Assembly (NCBI GenBank): GCA_020349025.1
Contig: CP070763.1
Coordinates: 3,401,850 to 3,465,286, forward strand
From: Candidatus Latescibacterota bacterium
GTDB taxonomy: Bacteria; Krumholzibacteriota; Krumholzibacteriia; G020349025
Reading direction: 5' to 3'
Length of the DNA stretch: 63,437 nt
Under the pieces are notes generated by a model, which was not told the origin of the DNA, searched no databases, and saw only the letters and a program-made list of their open reading frames with translations. This document shows, piece by piece, positions 57,353 through 63,437 of the stretch (positions are counted from its first letter, which is position 1; each line of letters opens with the position of its first letter). The position numbers and the translations under genes are program-made.

Positions 57353-58144
57353 ATGAAGACACGAGTTCCCTGGTCCAAACGTCTGAATGTGATCCTCGTC
57401 CCCGAGGGCGGGGCGCGCACGTTCAGCTTCCAGGTGCGCACGGTTCTCCTCATCGGGTTCGTGGCGATCACGCTGTTTCTCATGGCCGCCACCGTCACGC
57501 TACTCGTGTCGCGCGGGCGCTTGCTCGTGGCTTCGCGTGAGAACGTGCGGCTCGAGCGTCGCATCCGCTTGATGGAAGTGGAGCTCGAGAAGGTGCGAAC
57601 GCTCGAGACCCAACTCGCGCACAGCGAACGCATGCGCGCGGAAGTCCTGACACTCCTGGGGGCGCGCGGCGAGCCGCTCGACTCGATGCTGGCGACACCG
57701 GAAACCGTGGCGCTGGTCTCCTTTGGCACCGACGAGCTGCGGCTGCGGCAAGAGGATTTTCTGCGCTCGGTGCCGACGACCTGGCCGGCGCGCGGCCCGG
57801 TGACACGCACTTTTGTCAGCCCCGGCGCGGGCGATCGAGCGTATCATCCCGGAATCGACGTGGCAGCTGCGGCCGGGAGCCCGGTGGTCGCATCGGCGGC
57901 GGGCAGCGTCACGTTTTCCGGGAGCGATCCGGAGTATGGCAATCTCGTCGTGATCGACCACGGTCTCGGGCTCGAGACCCGCTACGCCCACAACGCGCGC
58001 CTGAACGTCCGTGTGGGCGCGCGCGTTTCGCGCGGGCAGCTCATCGCGACCGTGGGGAGTACGGGGAACAGCACGGCCCCGCACGTCCACTTCGAGATCC
58101 ACAAGAACGGTGTGCCGGTCGATCCGCGGAAGTACCTGGATTGA
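57353..58144 (+). CDS. M23 family metallopeptidase, membrane-anchored
   Basis: A 263-residue peptidoglycan endopeptidase. A single membrane helix (VLLIGFVAITLFLMAAT) is followed by a coiled-coil (residues about 60-90) and a C-terminal M23/LysM-type domain. Zinc ligands are visible as His and Asp in YHPGIDVAA and the HVHFE motif. It should cleave cross-links in the periplasm. The following gene encodes a bactofilin, a partner that commonly positions such enzymes. Repeats and an 11-bp inverted repeat flank it. Confidence 0.92.
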   Translation: MKTRVPWSKRLNVILVPEGGARTFSFQVRTVLLIGFVAITLFLMAATVTLLVSRGRLLVASRENVRLERRIRLMEVELEKVRTLETQLAHSERMRAEVLTLLGARGEPLDSMLATPETVALVSFGTDELRLRQEDFLRSVPTTWPARGPVTRTFVSPGAGDRAYHPGIDVAAAAGSPVVASAAGSVTFSGSDPEYGNLVVIDHGLGLETRYAHNARLNVRVGARVSRGQLIATVGSTGNSTAPHVHFEIHKNGVPVDPRKYLD

Positions 58145-58152
58145 GTCCGGTC

Positions 58153-58193
58153 AGCGCGTGGCTGCCAATCATCCAGGCGGAAAGCCACGCGCT
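58153..58193 (+). terminator. Inverted repeat after the M23 gene
   Basis: AGCGCGTGGCT and AGCCACGCGCT are perfect inverted copies with a 19-base loop, starting 9 bp after the M23 stop. No T-tract follows, so termination is only possible. Confidence 0.4.
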
Positions 58194-58357
58194 CCAGGCG
58201 CAGGCGATGACCGAAATGGTCCACAAGGAGTCGACGCTTCGAGGCGTTACTGGAAAGCGTTTTGCATAGGTTGGGCTTCCTGGAGGAACACAAACCCGGG
58301 TCGGACGCCAAGCCCCGATCCAAGTGCTGACGGGAACCCTCGAAGGAGGACGCTGCA

Positions 58358-58843
58358 ATGTTCGGGAAAGAGGTGGACACCAACGTTCAGGAGGGACGAA
58401 TCAACTCCATCCTGGGCAAAGGGTGCAAGTTCAAGGGGACCATCGAGGTCGAGGGCACCCTGCGCATCGACTCCGAGTTCGAGGGAGTGGTGAACTGTCC
58501 GGAGACGTTGGTCGTCGGGAAAACTGGTGTTGTCAAGGCCGAGGTCAACGTGAAGAACGCCATCATCGGCGGCAAGGTGATCGGCAACGTCACCGCCACG
58601 AACAAGATCGAGCTCCAGAGCGGATCACACATCGAAGGGGACATCACGACGAACCGCCTGGTCATCGACGAGGGCGTGTTCTTCGAGGGCAGCTGCAAGA
58701 TGGGTGAGAACACGAGTCCGCGCGGCAAGCAACCGGAGCGCCCGAAGCCACAGCAGGAAAGCCAGGGACAGGGCCCAGGCCAGGGCCAGGGCCCGGGACA
58801 GGGACAAGATCCAGGGCGCGAGAAGATCGCAGCGGGCCGCTGA
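58358..58843 (+). CDS. Bactofilin family cytoskeletal protein
   Basis: A 161-residue bactofilin. The central beta-helix runs from about residue 18 to 115 with repeating glycine and valine turns (GTLRIDSEFEGVV, GKTGVVKAEVNV, GNVTATNKIELQSG). The tail of about 40 residues is low complexity, with GQGPGQGQ repeats encoded by a short tandem repeat near 58763-58808. Bactofilins polymerise at the membrane without nucleotides and scaffold cell-wall enzymes or, in Myxococcus, the ParABS machinery. The ATG has a GAAGGAGG site. Confidence 0.95.
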   Translation: MFGKEVDTNVQEGRINSILGKGCKFKGTIEVEGTLRIDSEFEGVVNCPETLVVGKTGVVKAEVNVKNAIIGGKVIGNVTATNKIELQSGSHIEGDITTNRLVIDEGVFFEGSCKMGENTSPRGKQPERPKPQQESQGQGPGQGQGPGQGQDPGREKIAAGR

Positions 58844-58894
58844 GCCCCCGAAGCATCCAGCGTTCTCACACGTCGCAAGTGGTCGCGGTCTTTG

Positions 58895-58917
58895 CGGGGC
58901 GCCCCTCGGGCGCCCCG
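58895..58917 (+). terminator. Strong terminator hairpin after bactofilin
   Basis: CGGGGCGCCC pairs perfectly with GGGCGCCCCG across a CTC loop. It lies 51 bp after the bactofilin stop. The T-tail is short, but the stem is very stable. Confidence 0.7.
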
Positions 58918-58942
58918 TATTCGTTCACCGACACTTGTTTAC

Positions 58943-59042
58943 TGTGGATATCCATGACCCACATGTGGAAAACACGCTAATCCTCTTTTGCGACAACAGA
59001 TTACAAATCACGTTTCTTTCGTGGCTTTACGGTTTATCCACA
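58943..59042. promoter_or_regulatory. DnaA box cluster in AT-rich DNA
   Basis: TGTGGATAT (58943-58951) and TGTGGAAAA (58964-58972) are one-mismatch boxes on one strand, and TTATCCACA (59034-59042) is perfect on the other. The 60 bp between them are AT-rich for this genome. This arrangement is compatible with oriC. Confidence 0.65.
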
Positions 59043-59387
59043 ATAGGCTGCTGCTTCTGGAAAGATGAAGCAGGTGTTTCGCGGCGCTTCCGGCGTCGCG
59101 CCGGCCGACGGGCAGACCCGTGCCGGGATCGTGCGTTGCGCGACGCTTGGCTCGCGCCACCACATCCGTCAAGCTGCGGGCACGGGTGCCGACCCGGCCG
59201 CGCAACCGGGGATGTCTTTCGTGCCGCGCCACGCGAGTGTGGAACCACCTCGGGTGCGCATGGTTTTGTTGAGGTGTAGTGGTGGAGAAGGTGTAGTGGA
59301 GCGGTGATCTCCCACCGGCCTCGGACTCGCCCCGAACCCCGGCAGCCCAGATCCACGCCGTGACCCGCACTGGAAGGAGTCGTTTCC

Positions 59388-60386
<999 letters not shown>

Positions 60387-60422
60387 CAGCGACGGTGTGA
60401 CGGTGCACGACCGGAGGTTTCC

Positions 60423-61349
60423 ATGGCCGACAAGGCTCAGAGCACGCGGCCGCGTCGCGAGTCGGCGCGCGGCTTCCTGGCCCCGGAGGTCGTTTCTCGC
60501 CTGCGCAACATGGAGCTGCGCGCGCGTCTGGTCGTGGAGGGCTTCATCCAGGGTTTGCACCGCAGCCCCTATCACGGCTTCAGCGTCGAGTTCGCCGAGT
60601 ACCGCCAGTACATGCCGGGCGACTCCCCTCGCTTCGTGGATTGGAAGGTGTACGCGAAGACCGATCGTTACTACGTGAAGGTCTTCGAGGAGGAGACCAA
60701 CCTCAAGTGCAACATCCTTCTCGACAAGAGCGCATCGATGGGATTCGAGGGCAAGGGGATCAGCAAACTGCGTTGGGCCAGCATGTTTGCCGCCGCGCTC
60801 GCTTTTCTCATGGTGAAGCAGCAGGACGCCTCCGGCCTGGTGATCTTCGACGATCAGATCCGTGACTACCTGCCGGCACGTTCGGTGCGCGCGCAGATGC
60901 ACGAGATGCTCACCCGTCTCGAGCACGTCGAGGCCAGCGAGAAGACCAACATCAGTGCGGCGATGCATCGCATGGCGGAGCGACTCACCCGCCGTGGCCT
61001 GATCGTCTTGATCTCCGACCTCTTCGACGATCCCGACGAGATCATGAACGGCTTGAAGCACTTTCGTCACCGGCAGCACGAGGTGCTGGTCTTCCACGTG
61101 CTCGACGATCTCGAGCGCACCTTCGACTACAAGGACGAAGCGCGTTTCATCGATCTCGAGTCGCGGCGCGAGATCCGCAGCCAACCGTGGTTCATCAAGC
61201 AGGAGTACCAGCAGCGCGTGGAGAACTGGATGAAGAGCCTGTCGAAGCAGTGTCGCGAGCGCATGATCGACTACGTGCCGATGACCACCTCGACCCCGTA
61301 CGACCTCGCTTTGATGGCGTACCTGAACAAGCGCAGCCACCTCGGGTAG
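60423..61349 (+). CDS. DUF58 domain-containing protein
   Basis: A 308-residue DUF58/VWA-like protein. The DUF58 core is DSPRFVDWKVYAKTDRYYVKVFEEE, and the following domain has a metal-ion-dependent adhesion motif DKSASMG plus a second segment LIVLISDLFDD. DUF58 proteins are nearly always adjacent to MoxR. It is cytoplasmic with no signal peptide. The ATG has a GGAGG site 37 bp after moxR. Confidence 0.93.
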   Translation: MADKAQSTRPRRESARGFLAPEVVSRLRNMELRARLVVEGFIQGLHRSPYHGFSVEFAEYRQYMPGDSPRFVDWKVYAKTDRYYVKVFEEETNLKCNILLDKSASMGFEGKGISKLRWASMFAAALAFLMVKQQDASGLVIFDDQIRDYLPARSVRAQMHEMLTRLEHVEASEKTNISAAMHRMAERLTRRGLIVLISDLFDDPDEIMNGLKHFRHRQHEVLVFHVLDDLERTFDYKDEARFIDLESRREIRSQPWFIKQEYQQRVENWMKSLSKQCRERMIDYVPMTTSTPYDLALMAYLNKRSHLG

Positions 61350-61400
61350 GATGGGGCGACCGGCACACCGCGCTCCACGCGGCGCCGGAGGAGGAAGAGC

Positions 61401-63437
61401 GTGAATCTGACCTTTCTCAACGGGATCTTCCTCGCCGGTCTTGCGGCGGCCATCATTCCGGTCGTCATTCATCTGTTGCAGCGCCGCCGCTTGCGTCGCG
61501 TCGAGTTCAGCGATCTGCGCTTCCTGGCGCCGTTGAACCAGCAGCGCATGCGCAGCCTCAATCTGCGCCGGCTTCTGCTCCTCGTTCTGCGCGTCTTGAT
61601 CGTCGCCTTCACGGCGCTGGCGATGGCGCGCCCGTCGGTACGTGGCAGCCTGACGAACCTGGTGCCGACGGCCGCGCGCAGCAGCGTCATGCTGCTGGTG
61701 GATACGAGCTACAGCATGCGTGCCGAAGGCGAAGAGGGTACGGCTCTCGATGCGGCGCGCGCCGCGGCGCTCGGCATTCTCGACGAGCTGCGCCAGGGTG
61801 ACGAGGTCAACCTCATGACCTTCGACGACGCGCCGCGACGCTGGTTCCAAACGCCCGTGCGCGATCTCGACGTCGTGCGCGGGCGGCTGCGTGAGATGCA
61901 GGCCACGCACGACGCGACGAACTGGCGCTGGGCCGTGACCGAGGCGCTCGAGGAGCTGGGCGCGACGGTCGACCCGAACCGCGAGCTCTACGTCATCTCC
62001 GACTTCGTCGGGGCCGCCGAAGACAGCGTCCGCGAGAGCCTGGAGGAGCTGCAGAAGAACATTCGCATCACGCTGGTCACCGTGCGCGTCGAGCCTTTCG
62101 TCAACGTCAGCGTCGAAGGCGTGGAGGTGCCGGCGGGTGCCATTCTGCGCGACGATCCCGTGCGCGTCGGCGTCAGCGTGCGCAACCACGCCACCGACGT
62201 CCCCGCCGAGTGTGTGCTGCGCGTGGATCTGGATGGCGAGCCGAAAGGTGAAGCCAGCCTGCGCCTGGGGCGTGGCGCCCTGCAGACGCACGACTTCACG
62301 CTGGTGGCGACGCAGGCGAAGGAGATCGCCAGCACGGTGAGCAAGCGCGTCGACCGTCTGCCCGTGGACGACGTGCACCACTTCGTGCTGCCGGTGTTGG
62401 CGCAGCTGCGCGTTCTGCACATCGCCGGCCCCAACGGCGCCGGCGGCTCCTTCTTCGTTGCGCGCGCGCTCGAGCCGTCGCGCGAGGGACGTACACCGCT
62501 GCGCGTCGGCGAGGTGCTGTCGACGCGCTTCTCGAGCAACGATCTCGAGGGTGTGCAGGTCGTGGTGCTCTCGTCCGGCGCCGCGCTGACCGAGAGCCAG
62601 GCGCAGATCCTGGCGCGCTTCGTCGAGGAGGGCGGTGGCCTGTGCGCGTGGAGCGGGCAGCGCGACACCGCCGATCCCGTCAACCGCCTGCTCTCACGCC
62701 TCGGCGGCGTGCGCGTGCGCGGCGTCGTGGAGCGCGAGGAGGGTTTCCTCAACCTCGCCGACCTGCGCCCGACCGGCATATTCGCCGGTTTCCGTAACGA
62801 GGAGCTGCGCACGCTCGAGAACGTGCGCTTCACGCGCTACGGCGAGATCACACCGGGAGCGAACTCGCGCCAGGTGCTGCGCTTCTCGGGTGGCGAGGCG
62901 GCGCTCGTGGAGGGAACGCACGGCTCCGGGAAGTTCATGCTGTACGCCTTCGACGCCGGCACCGACGGCAGCGAGCTGGCGCTCTCCCCCATGTTTCTGC
63001 CGCTCGTGCACCGCACCGTGGTCTACCTCGCGGGCGAAACCGGACGTCAACAGCTGGAGTACGAGGTGGGGGATCGGATCGAGGTGCAGGTGCCGATCTC
63101 GGGCGCCGAGCGTCGCGCCGAAAGCGGGTCGGCTGCGCATGAGCGCTCCGGTGCCAGCGAGTGGAGGGGCGGGATCGCCGAAGACGCCCGCTACGCGCAG
63201 GCCGGAGTCCCGGATGGAGGCGCGCTGCAGTCGCCGCCGGAAGGGGAGGGCGCCGCCGACGAGCGCGCCTTCACGGTGACGACACCGTCCGGTCTGCGCG
63301 AGGCGGTCGTCGCCCGCTACGTCGGCAAGATGGCGCTCGTGGCCTACGAGAACACGAGCGAGCCGGGGCACTACGTCTTCGAAGGCCTCGGTCACGAGCT
63401 CGTGCGTGCGGTCAACGTGGATACACGCGAGTCGGTC
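61401..63437 (+). CDS. BatA-domain / VWA membrane protein, 3' truncated
   Basis: The first 679 residues of a large protein that runs off the window. It begins with the BatA N-terminal double-membrane domain: FLNGIFLAGLAAAIIPVVIHLLQRRRLRRVEFSDLRFL, then a second helix LLLLVLRVLIVAFTALAMARPSV. A VWA domain follows with the metal motif DTSYS and VISDFV. The remaining periplasmic part may include a GATase-like segment (LRVLHIAGPNGAGGSF). In FCB bacteria these belong to the Bat aerotolerance operon. The GTG at 61401 has a GGAGGAAG site 51 bp after DUF58. Confidence 0.88.
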   Translation, partial: MNLTFLNGIFLAGLAAAIIPVVIHLLQRRRLRRVEFSDLRFLAPLNQQRMRSLNLRRLLLLVLRVLIVAFTALAMARPSVRGSLTNLVPTAARSSVMLLVDTSYSMRAEGEEGTALDAARAAALGILDELRQGDEVNLMTFDDAPRRWFQTPVRDLDVVRGRLREMQATHDATNWRWAVTEALEELGATVDPNRELYVISDFVGAAEDSVRESLEELQKNIRITLVTVRVEPFVNVSVEGVEVPAGAILRDDPVRVGVSVRNHATDVPAECVLRVDLDGEPKGEASLRLGRGALQTHDFTLVATQAKEIASTVSKRVDRLPVDDVHHFVLPVLAQLRVLHIAGPNGAGGSFFVARALEPSREGRTPLRVGEVLSTRFSSNDLEGVQVVVLSSGAALTESQAQILARFVEEGGGLCAWSGQRDTADPVNRLLSRLGGVRVRGVVEREEGFLNLADLRPTGIFAGFRNEELRTLENVRFTRYGEITPGANSRQVLRFSGGEAALVEGTHGSGKFMLYAFDAGTDGSELALSPMFLPLVHRTVVYLAGETGRQQLEYEVGDRIEVQVPISGAERRAESGSAAHERSGASEWRGGIAEDARYAQAGVPDGGALQSPPEGEGAADERAFTVTTPSGLREAVVARYVGKMALVAYENTSEPGHYVFEGLGHELVRAVNVDTRESV

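Larger units (their letters stand above)
58844..59387. other. Gene-free region, second candidate origin
   Basis: About 540 bp between the bactofilin and moxR genes. It starts with a strong terminator hairpin, then has three DnaA boxes and an AT-rich segment (58965-59040). No coding region is convincing. Confidence 0.6.

Overview
The window is a GC-rich chromosomal segment of a Gram-negative bacterium. Evidence for an outer membrane is three signal-peptide beta-barrel proteins, a YidC with a periplasmic domain, and two predicted lipoproteins. GTG and TTG starts are frequent. The mix of a BatA/MoxR locus, a bactofilin, PorT-like barrels, a deoxyhypusine-synthase homologue and a lipoprotein beginning with an 'NLPPDT..TSG' repeat resembles uncultured FCB-side phyla (Eisenbacteria- or Krumholzibacteriota-like). 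That placement is an inference and weak. No rRNA, tRNA, CRISPR array or insertion sequence was recognised.

Bases 1-23,850 are a mixed metabolic and envelope region. It holds a truncated enoyl-CoA hydratase, a MATE exporter, a KamA-like radical SAM enzyme paired with a PLP aminotransferase, aconitase, an HtrA-like protease with a methyltransferase, a glycosyltransferase, a DUF2442 gene with a frameshifted DUF4160 partner, an oligopeptide ABC importer (substrate-binding protein, two permeases, one ATPase), and a block of unusual genes: a radical SAM protein with a C-x8-C-x2-C cluster motif, an outer-membrane barrel and a deoxyhypusine-synthase-like enzyme. Bases 23,950-37,950 carry a compact rex / ABC-F / hflX / GT-C glycosyltransferase cluster, an unknown membrane protein, a serpin lipoprotein, a 20-bp-period degenerate tandem repeat, a TMTC-like TPR glycosyltransferase, a GT2 enzyme and a secreted polysaccharide-lyase-like protein.

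Bases 38,000-58,850 are a classic replication-origin neighbourhood. On the minus strand the order is dnaA, dnaN, recF, dciA (DUF721), gyrB, gyrA. Diverging on the plus strand are rpmH, rnpA, yidD, yidC, jag, mnmE, mnmG, rsmG, parA, parB, then an M23 endopeptidase and a bactofilin. Two intergenic regions carry perfect DnaA boxes with nearby AT-rich DNA: dnaA-dnaN (45166-45919) and bactofilin-moxR (58844-59387). Two near-consensus parS sites lie just upstream of parA. These genes together start replication, load helicase and clamp, supercoil DNA, segregate the origin, make ribosomal protein and RNase P, insert membrane proteins and modify tRNA and rRNA.

The window ends in a MoxR - DUF58 - BatA-type VWA operon that runs off the edge. 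The items most worth following are the non-canonical radical SAM protein with its barrel partner, the bacterial DHS homologue with basic tails, the serpin lipoprotein, the two candidate origins, and the natural Gln at the quinolone-contact position of GyrA.
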